Numbered from the stretch's first letter, positions 26,056 through 35,732 are shown. The stretch: 64,000 bases of DNA from Rhodanobacter sp. C06 (GCF_002001105.1 NZ_MUNP01000080.1:1-64000), one strand, 5' to 3'. Notes: a model not told the origin generated them from the letters alone. Program-made: numbers and translations.

Positions 26056-28017
26056 TCAATAGTTCAAGTGCAGGCCGAGCAGATGCAGGCTGGCGATGAA
26101 CCACAGCGTGGCGAGGCAAGCCAGGAGCAGAGCCAGACTGTTGAGCTTGCGCCACCAGCCGCCCGGCACGCGCCACGCATGCCACGCGTTCATCGCCGCC
26201 GCGGCGATGCCGAGGACCGCCAGCACGCCGACCAGTTGGATCAACCGCAGCGTGCCGTCGAAGCCACTGTTCATGGCCGCGATGTTCGCGTCGAGGCGCG
26301 CCAGCACGCCGGCCCAGCCGGCATAGAACAGCAGCTGCAGGATCGCTGCCACGCGGCTCAGCCGGTACCAGAGCCGCGCCCGCCCCGCCAGCGCGAACGG
26401 CTTGCCGCAGGCGCGCCGCACCAGCGCAGCCACCGGCCACAACAGCGCCGCCAACGCGAACACCAGCACGATCAGGACCAGCAGCGGCAGGTTCCACGCC
26501 ACCGATCGCCAAGCCGACACCGGCAGGAACACCATCACCGGCGAGACCGCGTCGATCGAGATCCAGCGTACCCGGCCCTGCTCCACCCGTGCGCCGAGCA
26601 GCTCGTGGCCGTCCGCCGCGCGCCACAGGAACGGCGCCACTTCGCGCCAGTGCCGCGGCGCGCCCGCGAGGTTGTGGAAATCCGGCGTCACCAGTTCGCC
26701 GTTGACCGCCTGCTCGACGCGCACCTGCGAGAACAGGCCCAGCATCGCCATGAAGTTCGACTGCGAGGCGCGGCTGTTCGCATAACGCCCCACCAGCAGG
26801 GCGCCGTTCTTGCGCGCGCTCGCCAAGGCGGGTTGCGCCACTTCCGGCGGCGCCGGGAAATAGCGATCGGTGAAGCCATCCAGCAGCTGCTTGCGCAGGC
26901 CGCCATCGCCGCCACCGTCGATGGCCACGAATACGCCCACGCCTTGCTGCGGGAACAATGCCAGTTCGCTGTGGAACCACTGGGTGTCGCCGGCGTGGCC
27001 GAGGATGTCCTGGCCGTTGCGATCCATGTGATAGAAACCCAGCGCCATCGCGGGCAAGCCGGGCACCGCGGCACGACGGTAATCGAACATCTCGCGCAGC
27101 GTGGCCGGTGCAAGGATCTGAGCGCCGTTGTAACTGCCGCCCTGCAGCTCGGCGAGCATGAAGCGCGCCATCGCCTCGCCGCTGGCCGACAGCGCGCCGG
27201 CCGCCGCCGCGTTCACCAGTTCGAACGGCTTCGGCGGCGCACCGGCCTGCGCGTAGCCCTTCGCCATGTACGGTGCCAGCGCGGCCGGCGGTGGCTGGCG
27301 GAACGTCGCGTGCTGCATGCCGAGCGGCTGCAGGATGTGCGCTTCGACGTAATCGTCGAACGGCTGGCCCGACACACGCTGCACGATGTAGCCCGCCAGC
27401 GCCGCGCCATAGTTGGAATACGCCGGCACCTGGCCCGGCGGGTACACGCGTGCGGGCACCCACTCCCTCACCCACGCCGCGTTGCCGCGGAAGTGCCGCG
27501 CATCGGGCGCGAACAGGTTCTTGATCGTCTCTTCGAAACCCGGCGTATGCGTCATCAGCTCGCGCAACGTCACCGGCTGGCCGTCCTTCGGCGGTATCTT
27601 GAAGTCGAGGTACTGGTTCACGTCCGCGTCGAGATCGAGCTTGCCCTGCTCCACCAGCTGCATCACCGCCGTCCAGGTGAACAGCTTGGAGATCGAGCCC
27701 GCGCGAAACAACGTGCTGGCCGGATCCACCGGCTTGCCCGCCGCCACGTCGGCGTGGCCATAACCCTTCGCCAGCAGCACCTGGCCGCCCTTGACGACCA
27801 CCACCACCGCGCCGGCGAGGTCGTTCTTCGCCAGGCCGTAGGGCATCAGGCCGTCCAGCCACGCACCGGCATCGTCCGCCATCAGCTGATGCGCACCCAG
27901 CGGCACCGGCTTTGGCGGCGCCTGTTCCGCCAACGGACGAATCTCGATCTGCGCCATCGCCGTCGTCGCGAGCATCGACAGCAGGGCGCACAGGCACAGG
28001 CGTAACGGGCGGCTCAT
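26056..28017 (-). CDS. Serine hydrolase, beta-lactamase/PBP-like, with C-terminal membrane anchor
   Basis: A 653-aa exported protein of the class C beta-lactamase-related family (PF00144 type). A signal peptide covers residues 1-22. The catalytic SxxK is Ser108-Ile-Ser-Lys111, the YxN motif is Tyr-Ser-Asn in VPAYSNYG, and HAG fills the KTG position in LGHAGDT. About four hydrophobic helices fill the last 170 residues, so the hydrolase domain probably faces the periplasm from the inner membrane. The family covers esterases, D-aminopeptidases and amidases; true beta-lactamase activity is not expected. It is on the same strand as the GH operon, separated by 245 bp with two operators. Its substrate is unknown; a deacylase acting on imported glycans is speculative. 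Confidence 0.85.
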   Translation of the reverse strand: MSRPLRLCLCALLSMLATTAMAQIEIRPLAEQAPPKPVPLGAHQLMADDAGAWLDGLMPYGLAKNDLAGAVVVVVKGGQVLLAKGYGHADVAAGKPVDPASTLFRAGSISKLFTWTAVMQLVEQGKLDLDADVNQYLDFKIPPKDGQPVTLRELMTHTPGFEETIKNLFAPDARHFRGNAAWVREWVPARVYPPGQVPAYSNYGAALAGYIVQRVSGQPFDDYVEAHILQPLGMQHATFRQPPPAALAPYMAKGYAQAGAPPKPFELVNAAAAGALSASGEAMARFMLAELQGGSYNGAQILAPATLREMFDYRRAAVPGLPAMALGFYHMDRNGQDILGHAGDTQWFHSELALFPQQGVGVFVAIDGGGDGGLRKQLLDGFTDRYFPAPPEVAQPALASARKNGALLVGRYANSRASQSNFMAMLGLFSQVRVEQAVNGELVTPDFHNLAGAPRHWREVAPFLWRAADGHELLGARVEQGRVRWISIDAVSPVMVFLPVSAWRSVAWNLPLLVLIVLVFALAALLWPVAALVRRACGKPFALAGRARLWYRLSRVAAILQLLFYAGWAGVLARLDANIAAMNSGFDGTLRLIQLVGVLAVLGIAAAAMNAWHAWRVPGGWWRKLNSLALLLACLATLWFIASLHLLGLHLNY

Positions 28018-28158
28018 GGCGGTATCCGTGGCAACGGCAGGAACGCGATCGCGCCATCAAAGCACGCCGTTCGTGAAATCCAGCCAACGGCAAGTGACAA
28101 CGTGCCGGAGCCGCGACCGTGTTCGCATCCTGCCCGTCGCGACTGGCGACTCTTTCGA

Positions 28159-29781
28159 ATGAATACGCTTGTGAACACTGGTTGCTGCATTGCGATGCTG
28201 CCTAAGCTTGCACGACTCGCCTCGCGCAGGATCATCTCCTTGACGTCATCCCTCCAGGCATCGCGGCACGGCACGCACCCCGCCGGCGGCGCGATCGCGC
28301 GCCCCGAGCTGTCGTTTCGGCAGATCTGGAACATGTGCTTCGGCTTCCTCGGCATCCAGTTCGGCTTTGCACTGCAGACCGCCGACGTCAGCCGCATCTT
28401 CCAGACCCTGGGCGCCTCGCTGGAACAGATCCCGCTGCTGTGGGTGGCCGCGCCTATCACCGGGCTGATCGTGCAGCCCATCATCGGCCACTGCTCCGAC
28501 CGCACCTGGACGCGGCTGGGTCGCCGGCGCCCGTATTTCCTGGCTGGCGCGCTGCTGGCCACGCTGGCGCTGCTGTGGATGCCGAACGCCGGCACGCTGT
28601 GGATGGCGGCGATCGCGCTGTGGCTGATGGACGCCACCTTCAACGTGGCGATGGAGCCGTTCCGCGCCTTCGTCGCCGACCAGCTGCCGGTGCGCCAGCG
28701 CCCGCTGGGCTATCTGGTGCAGAGCTTCTTCATCGGCACGGGCGCGGTGATCGCCTCGATGCTGCCGTGGATCCTCACCCACCTCGGCGTCAGCAACGTG
28801 GCGCCGCCGGGCGTCATCCCCGACACGGTGAAGTACGCGTTCTACGCGGGCGGCGCGGCGCTGCTGGGCGCGGTGCTGTGGACGGTGGCGAGCACGCGCG
28901 AATACCCGCCGGAGCAGTTGCGCGCCTTCGACCCCGCACCCGACGCCGATGCGCTGCCCGCGCTGCACGGGATCTGGCGCAACGGCGCCGCGTGGCTGCT
29001 GGCCGGCGGCGTGGCGGCGTGGCTGATCCAGCGCTACCGGCTGCGCGACGAGGTGTACCTGCTGGCCGCCGGGCTGGCGCTGTACGGCCTGCTGCTGCTC
29101 GGCTACAACCTCGCACTGAAATTGCGGCCCGCATTGAATCGGCAGCGTGGCCTGCTGGGCCACGTGCTGGGCGACCTGCACGCGATGCCCGCCGCGATGC
29201 GCCAGCTCGCCTGGGTGCAGCTGTTCTCGTGGTTCGCGCTGTTCGCGATGTGGATCTACGCCACCGCCACCGTGGCGCAAATGCAGTACGGCGTCACCGA
29301 TGCGCACTCGGCGCGCTACAACGAGGCGGCGAACTGGGTGGGCGTGCTGTTCGGCGTCTACAACGGCTGCGCGGCGCTGGCCGCGTTCGCGATCCCGTGG
29401 ATGGTGCGCCGCTGGGGCCTGCGCGCGAGCCACCTGCTCAATCTGTGGCTGGGCGGTGCGGGACTGCTGGCGTTCCTGTTCATCCGCGATCCGCACTGGC
29501 TGCTGCTGCCGATGCTGGGCGTGGGCTTCGCCTGGGCCTCGATCCTGTCGCTGCCCTACGCGATGCTTTCCGACAACCTGCCTGCGGCGAAGATGGGCGT
29601 CTACATGGGCATCTTCAACTTTTTCATCGTGATCCCGCAGCTGGTCGCCGCCAGCGTGCTGGGCGAACTGCTGAAGCGCTGCTTCCACGGCCAGCCGGTG
29701 TGGGCGCTGGCGACGGGCGGCGCCAGCCTCTTGGTGGCGGGGCTGTGCACGTTGCGGGTGCGGCTGGCGGAGCCGCCGTAG
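28159..29781 (+). CDS. SLC45/GPH-like sugar:cation symporter (sucrose/maltose type)
   Basis: A membrane transporter of 540 aa from the chosen start. It has about twelve helices and the sugar-symporter signature [16 protein letters not shown] between helices 2 and 3, as in SLC45/plant sucrose carriers and bacterial MalT-like maltose transporters. Helix 1 begins near [16 protein letters not shown], leaving about 60 residues before it, so the start is uncertain: ATG at 28159 or 28195 are options. A TGTGAACACTGG stretch at 28170-28181 could be an operator if the start is later. The stop codon TAG is the first three bases of a REP element. It precedes the PhyH-ADH-esterase-GH13 cluster and likely brings in the sugar made there. 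Confidence 0.82.
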   Translation: MNTLVNTGCCIAMLPKLARLASRRIISLTSSLQASRHGTHPAGGAIARPELSFRQIWNMCFGFLGIQFGFALQTADVSRIFQTLGASLEQIPLLWVAAPITGLIVQPIIGHCSDRTWTRLGRRRPYFLAGALLATLALLWMPNAGTLWMAAIALWLMDATFNVAMEPFRAFVADQLPVRQRPLGYLVQSFFIGTGAVIASMLPWILTHLGVSNVAPPGVIPDTVKYAFYAGGAALLGAVLWTVASTREYPPEQLRAFDPAPDADALPALHGIWRNGAAWLLAGGVAAWLIQRYRLRDEVYLLAAGLALYGLLLLGYNLALKLRPALNRQRGLLGHVLGDLHAMPAAMRQLAWVQLFSWFALFAMWIYATATVAQMQYGVTDAHSARYNEAANWVGVLFGVYNGCAALAAFAIPWMVRRWGLRASHLLNLWLGGAGLLAFLFIRDPHWLLLPMLGVGFAWASILSLPYAMLSDNLPAAKMGVYMGIFNFFIVIPQLVAASVLGELLKRCFHGQPVWALATGGASLLVAGLCTLRVRLAEPP

Positions 29782-29855
29782 GAGCGCACCCTGTGCGCGA
29801 AGGCTCTGGCGCTTCGACCGGAACCAAAGGCAATCGCGCACAGGATGCGCTCCTA
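29779..29855. repeat. REPIN-like inverted repeat
   Basis: Two 22-bp arms, 29779-29800 (TAGGAGCGCACCC...) and 29834-29855, are inverted copies matching at 21 of 22 positions, separated by 33 bp. GTAGGAGCGCA...TGCGCGA repeats are a common extragenic palindrome type in Xanthomonadaceae and pseudomonads. The left arm provides the transporter stop codon. No gene is seen between it and 29988. Confidence 0.8.
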
Positions 29856-29988
29856 CGCTATGTCCGTGTGGGCACGGTCATGCTTCGCCAAGGTCACGAA
29901 TCCGACAGTTTCGCGGCTTCATTGAGCATGCCGTACCGATGCGCAGCCATCGCCGGCTTCCTAGGATGGCACCCATCCCTGCAGAAGC

Positions 29989-30834
29989 ATGCCCATGCCC
30001 ATGGCCATCGACCTCGACTGCCCCTACCCACTCGGCGCGCAGCAAATCGCCGACTACCGCCGCGACGGCTTCATCAAGCTCAAGCAGGTGTTCGACGCCG
30101 ATGAACTTGCCCATTACGGCGCGGAGATCGCCCGTCTCACCATCGCGCTGAACACGCAGACCAAGCCGCTTGAAGAACGCAGCACCTACGACCGCGCCTT
30201 CCTGCAGGTGATGAACCTGTGGGAGGAAAGCGGCGTCGTGCGCGAGTTCGTGTTCGGCAAGCGCCTCGCCGGCATCGCCGCCGCGCTGATGGAAGCGGAC
30301 GGCGTACGGCTGTACCACGACCAGTCGCTGTACAAGGAGCCGGGCGGCGGCATCACGCCCGCGCATGCCGACCAGTACTACTGGCCGCTGGCCAGCGACC
30401 GCACCATCACTGCCTGGATGCCGCTGCAGGCGGTGCCGCAGGACATGGGCCCGCTGGCCTTCTTCGCCGGCAGCCAGCACGTGGAATTCGGCCGCGACCT
30501 CGGCATCTCCGACGAAAGCGAACGCGCGATCACCGCGAACATGCAGGCGCACGGGTTCCCCGTGGTGGACGAACCGTTCGACCTGGGCGAGGTGAGCTTC
30601 CACTCCGGCTGGACTTTCCACCGCGCCGGCCCCAACCGCTCCGCCCAACCGCGCGCAGTGATGACGGTGATCTACATGGATCGCGACATGCGCCTGAAGG
30701 CGCCGGACAACCACATGCAGCAGGCCGACTGGGAACGCTGGTGCCCCGGTGCGGCAGTTGGTGCGGTCATCGACACGCCGAAGAACCCGGTGCTGTTCGA
30801 GGGTCGACGGTCCGGGGGCACGGCGGTCGCATGA
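29989..30834 (+). CDS. PhyH-family Fe(II)/2-oxoglutarate dioxygenase
   Basis: A 281-aa phytanoyl-CoA dioxygenase-like enzyme. The double-stranded beta-helix has the iron facial triad: His126 and Asp128 in PAHADQYYW and His211 in FHRAGPNRS, with Arg217 in place to hold 2-oxoglutarate. It is cytoplasmic, with no signal peptide. Family members hydroxylate many small molecules (ectoine, amino acids, lipids, halogenated compounds), so the substrate is open. The start may be 29989 or the ATG at 30001; neither has a strong ribosome site. Its stop overlaps the dehydrogenase start by ATGA. The coupling to an alcohol dehydrogenase suggests the hydroxylated product is next oxidised (inference). Confidence 0.88.
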   Translation: MPMPMAIDLDCPYPLGAQQIADYRRDGFIKLKQVFDADELAHYGAEIARLTIALNTQTKPLEERSTYDRAFLQVMNLWEESGVVREFVFGKRLAGIAAALMEADGVRLYHDQSLYKEPGGGITPAHADQYYWPLASDRTITAWMPLQAVPQDMGPLAFFAGSQHVEFGRDLGISDESERAITANMQAHGFPVVDEPFDLGEVSFHSGWTFHRAGPNRSAQPRAVMTVIYMDRDMRLKAPDNHMQQADWERWCPGAAVGAVIDTPKNPVLFEGRRSGGTAVA

Positions 30835-31949
30835 CGGCCGGCGTCGTCCGCGGCAGCGCGATCATCGCCGACGGCGCGGGCCGTTTCGTCGTCGACACCA
30901 TCGAGGTCGATCCGCCCGCCGCGGGCGAGGTGCGCGTGGCGATCGCCGCCGCCGGCGTCTGCCACACCGATCATGCCTCGCTGCGCTGGCCGGGCCCGCT
31001 GGTGATGGGCCACGAAGGCGCGGGCCACGTCGAAGCCATCGGCGCAGGCGTGGAAGGTCTGGAAATCGGCCTGCCCGTGCTGCTGAACTGGGCGATCCCC
31101 TGCGGCCACTGCTGGCAGTGCGAACACGGCGCCGCTGCGCTGTGCGAACGCACCCACGAACTCGACGCAGCCCGCCTCGGCAACAGCCGCGCGCACGTCG
31201 GCGCCACGCGCTGGCGCGGGCAAGCGATCGAGCGTGCGTTCCATCTCGGCACCTTCGCCAGCCACACCGTGGTGCGCGCGGAGGCGGTCACGCCGCTGTC
31301 CCCCACGCTGCCGCTCGACGCCGCCTGCATCCTCGGCTGCGCGGTGATGACCGGCGTGGGCTCGGCGGTGAACGTGGCGCAGGCGTCTCCCGGCGACACG
31401 GTGGCGGTGCTGGGCTGCGGCGGCGTGGGCCTGAACGTGATCCAGGGCGCGCGCATCGCCGGTGCGAGCACGATCATCGCGATCGACCGCGTGCCGGCAC
31501 GACTGGAACGCGCCCGCGTACTGGGCGCCACCCACACCCTGGCGCCGCACGAGCACGACGGCGACCACGCGCAGCTCGTCGCGGAAGTACGCGCACTCAC
31601 CGGTGGCCGCGGCGTCGACCACGCCTTCGAGGCCACCGGCGTGCCCGCGCTCGCCTTCCTGCCGCTGAAGCTTGCCCGCAACGGCGGCAACGCACTGCAG
31701 GTGAGCGGCGCGCACGGCCCCGCCACGCTCGAACTCACCGAGCTGTTCTGGAACAAGCGCTACCTCGCGCCGCTGTACGGCGGCTGCGTGCCCGCGCACG
31801 ATTTCCCGCGGCTGTTCGAGTGGATCGCCGATGGCCGGCTGGAACTCGCCGCGCTGATCTCCCACCACTATCCGATGGAAGCGCTGGAGCGCGCGTTCGA
31901 CGACATGCTGACCGGACGCAGCAGCAAGGGCGTGCTGCGCATCGCATGA
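30831..31949 (+). CDS. Zinc-dependent alcohol dehydrogenase (MDR family)
   Basis: A 372-aa medium-chain dehydrogenase. Catalytic zinc ligands fit Cys44 (GVCHTDH), His61-Glu62 (GHEGAGH) and Cys170 (ILGCAVMTG). The structural zinc cysteines Cys91, Cys94, Cys97 and Cys105 are all present. A Rossmann motif GCGGVGLN binds NAD(P). The pattern places it near class I/III alcohol dehydrogenases rather than polyol dehydrogenases. Start and stop both overlap neighbours by ATGA, so it is made together with the dioxygenase and esterase. A glutathione-formaldehyde dehydrogenase role is possible because an esterase D-like gene follows, but several class III segments differ. Confidence 0.9.
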   Translation: MTAGVVRGSAIIADGAGRFVVDTIEVDPPAAGEVRVAIAAAGVCHTDHASLRWPGPLVMGHEGAGHVEAIGAGVEGLEIGLPVLLNWAIPCGHCWQCEHGAAALCERTHELDAARLGNSRAHVGATRWRGQAIERAFHLGTFASHTVVRAEAVTPLSPTLPLDAACILGCAVMTGVGSAVNVAQASPGDTVAVLGCGGVGLNVIQGARIAGASTIIAIDRVPARLERARVLGATHTLAPHEHDGDHAQLVAEVRALTGGRGVDHAFEATGVPALAFLPLKLARNGGNALQVSGAHGPATLELTELFWNKRYLAPLYGGCVPAHDFPRLFEWIADGRLELAALISHHYPMEALERAFDDMLTGRSSKGVLRIA

Positions 31950-32770
31950 ACGACGAAACCTTCCGCACCATCGAAGTTTCCGATCCCGCCATCGCGGCGG
32001 ACGGGCTCAGCTTCGTCACCGTGAAAAGCCGCGCGCTGCGCCGGCGCGCCGACGTCACCCTGTACGTGCCGCCGGTGGCGCAGGGCGTGGCGGACCTGCC
32101 GATCGTGGTGCTGCTGCACGGCGTGTACGGCTCGCATTGGGCGTGGGCGCTGAAAGGCCGCGCGCACCTCACCGTCGCGCGCCTGATCGCGCAAGGCGCG
32201 CTGCCGCCGGTGGCGCTGCTGATGCCCTCGGACGGCCTGTGGGGCGACGGTTCCGGTTACGTGGTGCACGCGGACCACGATGTCGAGCACTGGATCGTCG
32301 ACGAGATGCCGGCGCTGGCGCGGGAACTCGTCGCTGGCTGCAGCGCACGTTCGCCGCTGCTGCTGGCCGGGCTCAGCATGGGCGGCTTCGGTGCGCTGCG
32401 ATTCGCCGGCAAGTACCCGCGGCGCATCGCGGCGGCGGCGGCGCTGTCGGCCGTGACCGACGCCAGCCAGTTCGACGCGCTGATCGAGGAAAGCCGCGCC
32501 GGCTGGAGCGCGGCGTCCGCCGACCGCAGTGTGCTGGCCGCGCTCGCCGACGGCAGCGGTCCGCGGCCGGCGCTGCGCATCGACTGCGGCCTCGACGACC
32601 CCTACCTCGAAGCGAACCGCGAACTGCACCTCGAATTGCAGCGCGCCGGCATCGCGCACCACTATGCCGAAGCTCCCGGTGGCCACGACTGGGGCTACTG
32701 GTCGGCCACGCTGGAACACACGCTGCGCTTCTTCGGCCAGGTATTGCACGCAAAGGAGGACGACGCATGA
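31946..32770 (+). CDS. Alpha/beta hydrolase esterase, esterase D / PF00756-like
   Basis: A 274-aa cytoplasmic esterase. The catalytic triad fits Ser144 in GLSMGGFG, Asp217 or Asp218 in CGLDDPY and His247 in GGHDWGYW, with an oxyanion-region HGVYGSH near residue 58. The fold family includes S-formylglutathione hydrolase, feruloyl and acetyl-xylan esterases and tributyrin esterases. It lacks a signal peptide, so a cytoplasmic acyl-sugar or thioester substrate is likely. ATGA overlaps on both sides bind it to the dehydrogenase and to the secreted GH13 enzyme. In a formaldehyde pathway it would be the FrmB-like partner, but the sequence does not settle this. Confidence 0.88.
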   Translation: MNDETFRTIEVSDPAIAADGLSFVTVKSRALRRRADVTLYVPPVAQGVADLPIVVLLHGVYGSHWAWALKGRAHLTVARLIAQGALPPVALLMPSDGLWGDGSGYVVHADHDVEHWIVDEMPALARELVAGCSARSPLLLAGLSMGGFGALRFAGKYPRRIAAAAALSAVTDASQFDALIEESRAGWSAASADRSVLAALADGSGPRPALRIDCGLDDPYLEANRELHLELQRAGIAHHYAEAPGGHDWGYWSATLEHTLRFFGQVLHAKEDDA

Positions 32771-34368
32771 AACCCGCACGCCCCCTGCTCGCCTGGCTCG
32801 CCGCGAGCCTGTTCGCACTGCTGTCCGTGGCTGCGGCACGCGCCGCGACACCGCCACCCGCGCAACCGGGCAGCCAGGTCTTCTACCAGATCTTCTTCCG
32901 CAGCTTCCGCGACTCCAACGGCGACCGCATCGGCGACCTCAAGGGGCTGACCTCCAGGCTCGGCTACATCAAGCAGCTCGGCGCCACCACGATCTTGCTG
33001 ACTCCGTTGCAGCCCTCGCCGTACTACCACAACTATTTCGCCACCGCGTTCAAGGCGATCGACCCGGCCTACGGCACGCTGGACGATTACTTCGCCTTCG
33101 TCCGCACCGCGCACGCGCAAGGCCTCAAGGTCTACCTCGACGAGGAATTCCAGTACGTCGCCGAAGGGCATCCGTGGTGGAAGGATTCGATCTGCAAGGC
33201 GCACGCGAAGTACGCCGATTACCTCCTGTGGAAAGACAAGCAGCACTGCGTGGCCGAGCCCTACCTCGGCAAGGCGAAGTGGCTGGGCTACGACGGCCGC
33301 GACGTCGGCATCGCGATGGTGAACCTGGAAAACCCGGCGGTACGCGCGTACTTCCAGGACTTGCTGCTGTACTGGGCCGACCCGCATGGCGACGGCAGCG
33401 GGCGCGACGGCGTGGACGGCTTCCGCATCGACCACATGATGGACGACCTCGACCACAAGGGCCTGGACAAGAACCTGTTCGCCGGCTTCTGGGCGCCGAT
33501 CTTCCAGGCGCTGAAGACGCGCCGGCCGGAGCTGCGCATCCTCGCCGAGCAGGCCGACTGGGGCTACGGCGAAAAGTGGCTGACCGCGGGCCACGTCGAC
33601 ATGGTGTTCGCCTTCCCATTGCGCGGCGCGCTGGTGTCGTTGGACAAGCAGACCATCGTCCGGAACATCCGCGCCACCGATGCGGCCACGCCACCGGGCA
33701 AGCAGCAGGTGATCTTCCTGGAGAACCACGACGTCGACCGCTACATGTCGGAGGTGCACGACGACCCCGCGAAGGCGCGCGCCGGCGCTGCGATCGCGCT
33801 GATGCTCAAGGGCGATCCGCTGATCTACTACGGCCAGGAACTGGGCATGCGCGGCGTGCAGCCGAAGAACGTCGGCAAATCCGGCGGCATCCCGCTCACC
33901 GACGCCGTCGGCATCCCGGTGCGCGAGGCGTTCCGCTGGAACACCGACCTGGAGGCGGCGGGTTCGGCGATCTGGTATCGCGGCGACCAGTGGTTCTGGA
34001 AGGACCGCTACAACCGCTCGCATGACGGCGTCTCACTGCGGGAGGAGGAAGTCCGGCCCGACTCGCTCTACCACTGGTATCGCAAACTGCTGGCGCTGCG
34101 CCATGCGCGACCGGAAATCGGTGGCGGCGACCAGCGCATCCTCTGCGACGACGACAGCGCGGTGCTGTGCATACTGCGCGAGGAGGGCGAGCGGCGCACG
34201 CTGCTGCTGGTCAACCTCGGCAAGGCTGCGGCGCGGCCGAACCTGGGCACGCAACTCGCCGGCGCCACGCATTGGGTCGACCTGCTCGACGACGGCAAGC
34301 CCGGCACCGCGGACGCGGTGCTGCAACCGATGCAGGTGCGTCTCGTGGGCACGTCCTCGCCACACTGA
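32767..34368 (+). CDS. Secreted GH13 alpha-amylase-family enzyme, atypical region I
   Basis: A 533-aa GH13 enzyme with a Sec signal peptide of about 27 residues. The nucleophile is Asp222 in GVDGFRIDH, the acid/base is Glu261 in RILAEQADWG, and the third carboxylate is Asp322 in LENHDVDR. Conserved region I, normally DxxxNH, reads DEEFQY near residue 125, lacking the usual Asn-His pair. There is a DSNGDRIGDLKG calcium-site-like start as in oligosaccharide-acting members. These traits suggest an oligosaccharide hydrolase or transglycosylase rather than a classical amylase. It is unusual that a secreted enzyme is translationally coupled to three cytoplasmic ones. No carbohydrate-binding module is visible. 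Confidence 0.88.
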   Translation: MKPARPLLAWLAASLFALLSVAAARAATPPPAQPGSQVFYQIFFRSFRDSNGDRIGDLKGLTSRLGYIKQLGATTILLTPLQPSPYYHNYFATAFKAIDPAYGTLDDYFAFVRTAHAQGLKVYLDEEFQYVAEGHPWWKDSICKAHAKYADYLLWKDKQHCVAEPYLGKAKWLGYDGRDVGIAMVNLENPAVRAYFQDLLLYWADPHGDGSGRDGVDGFRIDHMMDDLDHKGLDKNLFAGFWAPIFQALKTRRPELRILAEQADWGYGEKWLTAGHVDMVFAFPLRGALVSLDKQTIVRNIRATDAATPPGKQQVIFLENHDVDRYMSEVHDDPAKARAGAAIALMLKGDPLIYYGQELGMRGVQPKNVGKSGGIPLTDAVGIPVREAFRWNTDLEAAGSAIWYRGDQWFWKDRYNRSHDGVSLREEEVRPDSLYHWYRKLLALRHARPEIGGGDQRILCDDDSAVLCILREEGERRTLLLVNLGKAAARPNLGTQLAGATHWVDLLDDGKPGTADAVLQPMQVRLVGTSSPH

Positions 34369-34429
34369 ACCATTCGGGCACGCGAAATCGGGGACAATCC
34401 GGCGGGTCACGGCGGCACAGGCAACGGCC

Positions 34430-35275
34430 ATGGCCCTACCTCACCTCGATCGTCCGATCTGCGAACCGGTGGAACTGCCACCGGGTGCGCCGCTGCGGAT
34501 CGAACGCATCCGGCAAGGTGGCAACGCGATGCGCAGCGAACCGTTCGTGCATTTCCACGACGTGCACGAACTGGTGCTGTTCGGCCGCGTGGCCGGGCAT
34601 TTCGATGTGGAGGATCACCGCTACGCGTTGGTGCCAGGCTGCATCGCCTTCATTCCCTCGATGCGCCAGCACGACTTCTCGCTGGAAGCCGGGCCGCGCG
34701 ACTGGGTGCTGCTGCAGGTCGAGGCCGCCGCCGGCGAGGCGATTGCGCGTGCGCCGGGGTTGGAACGCCTGCACGAGCCGTTCTGCGCCAGGCCGGACCG
34801 ACGTCTCGGCCGGCGCCTGCAACAACTCGCCGGCTGGCTGGTCGAGCTCGACGCACGCGATCCGCTGGCCCTGCCGTTGGCCGAATTGCTGCTGCGCGCG
34901 GCCGCGCTGGCGCCAGCGATCGCCGGCGAAAAACTGGCCGCCGACACACGCGGCCTGCAGCGCCTGCGCCCCGCCATCGACCGCCTGCGCCGCCGCCCCG
35001 CGGATGCGCCCGGTGCGGAGCAGGCCGCGTTACTGTGCGCGATGTCGGCCGCGTATTTCAGCCGCCGCTTCAAGCAACAGGTCGGCATGAGCTGGAGCGA
35101 CTACGTGCGCACGCATCGCCTGCACCTGGCCAGCCGTCGCCTGCTCGAAACGGAGCAGAGCGTCGCCGCCATCGCGTCCGACCTCGGCTTCGCCACGCCC
35201 TCGCACTTCGGCGAGCTGTTCCTGCGCCGCTACGGCATCACGCCGGGCGAATACCGGCGCGCCGGGCGCAACTGA
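34430..35275 (+). CDS. AraC-family transcriptional regulator
   Basis: A 281-aa regulator with an N-terminal cupin-like sensing domain (HFHDVHELVLFGRVAGHF, about residues 40-60) and a C-terminal double helix-turn-helix (about 190-280), including MSAAYFSRRFKQQVGMS and IASDLGFATPSHFGELFLRRYG. It starts 61 bp after the GH13 gene on the same strand and likely controls the transporter-dioxygenase-dehydrogenase-esterase-GH13 cluster in response to a sugar. No matching repeated site was recognised by eye. Confidence 0.88.
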   Translation: MALPHLDRPICEPVELPPGAPLRIERIRQGGNAMRSEPFVHFHDVHELVLFGRVAGHFDVEDHRYALVPGCIAFIPSMRQHDFSLEAGPRDWVLLQVEAAAGEAIARAPGLERLHEPFCARPDRRLGRRLQQLAGWLVELDARDPLALPLAELLLRAAALAPAIAGEKLAADTRGLQRLRPAIDRLRRRPADAPGAEQAALLCAMSAAYFSRRFKQQVGMSWSDYVRTHRLHLASRRLLETEQSVAAIASDLGFATPSHFGELFLRRYGITPGEYRRAGRN

Positions 35276-35358
35276 TCCGTGCCTGTATTCCCCCGGTTCG
35301 CATCTTGCTTCAATGGAGGATGTGCGCATAATTTTTCGATCCGGCAAAGGGGAATGGA

Positions 35359-35634
35359 ATGGAGCGCAACGACACGATGTCAGGGCTTGCAGATCGGGAT
35401 GCCGAGACCTGGCACACGGAGGCCGCCGATCACGCCTACCTGCCGCCCCCGCCTTCGCTGCATTGGGGCTGGGTTTTCCTGCTCAGCATCCTCACGCTGG
35501 GCATCTTCGCGATCGTCTGGCCCTTCATCCAGGCCAACTGCGCTTTGCCCCAGTCGTTGAAGGGCACCCCGGTCACCAGCCCGCGCCTGATCGCGCGTCG
35601 TCCGCTTGCAGCCGGACTGACCATCGCCGGATAG
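35359..35634 (+). CDS. Small membrane protein, unknown function
   Basis: A 91-aa protein with a proline-rich PPPPSLHWGW followed by one strong membrane helix at about residues 40-57 (VFLLSILTLGIFAIVWPF). An AAAGGGGA ribosome site lies 5 bp before the ATG. The Pro-rich/LHWGW plus helix arrangement resembles short uncharacterised Xanthomonadaceae membrane proteins from memory. The last 30 residues are less hydrophobic and could be altered by a frameshift, but no continuation in another frame is convincing. It lies between the AraC gene and the convergent dnaE2 gene. Confidence 0.55.
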   Translation: MERNDTMSGLADRDAETWHTEAADHAYLPPPPSLHWGWVFLLSILTLGIFAIVWPFIQANCALPQSLKGTPVTSPRLIARRPLAAGLTIAG

Positions 35635-35732
35635 GGCCTGACTCACGGGGCATGCGCAGGTTGCGCACGCTGGGTGGCTGGGGTTGTAGGCGTCGACCTT
35701 CAATCATCGAAGGCGTTAGATCAGATGACGCG

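Noticed and set aside
26056-28017. Antibiotic-resistance beta-lactamase
   Set aside because: Only the fold motifs are shared; the C-terminal membrane helices and sugar-locus context point to a general serine hydrolase.
31946-32770. Assignment of esterase as FrmB and ADH as FrmA
   Set aside because: Fold and order fit, but key class III ADH segments were not recognised, so only a general call is made.
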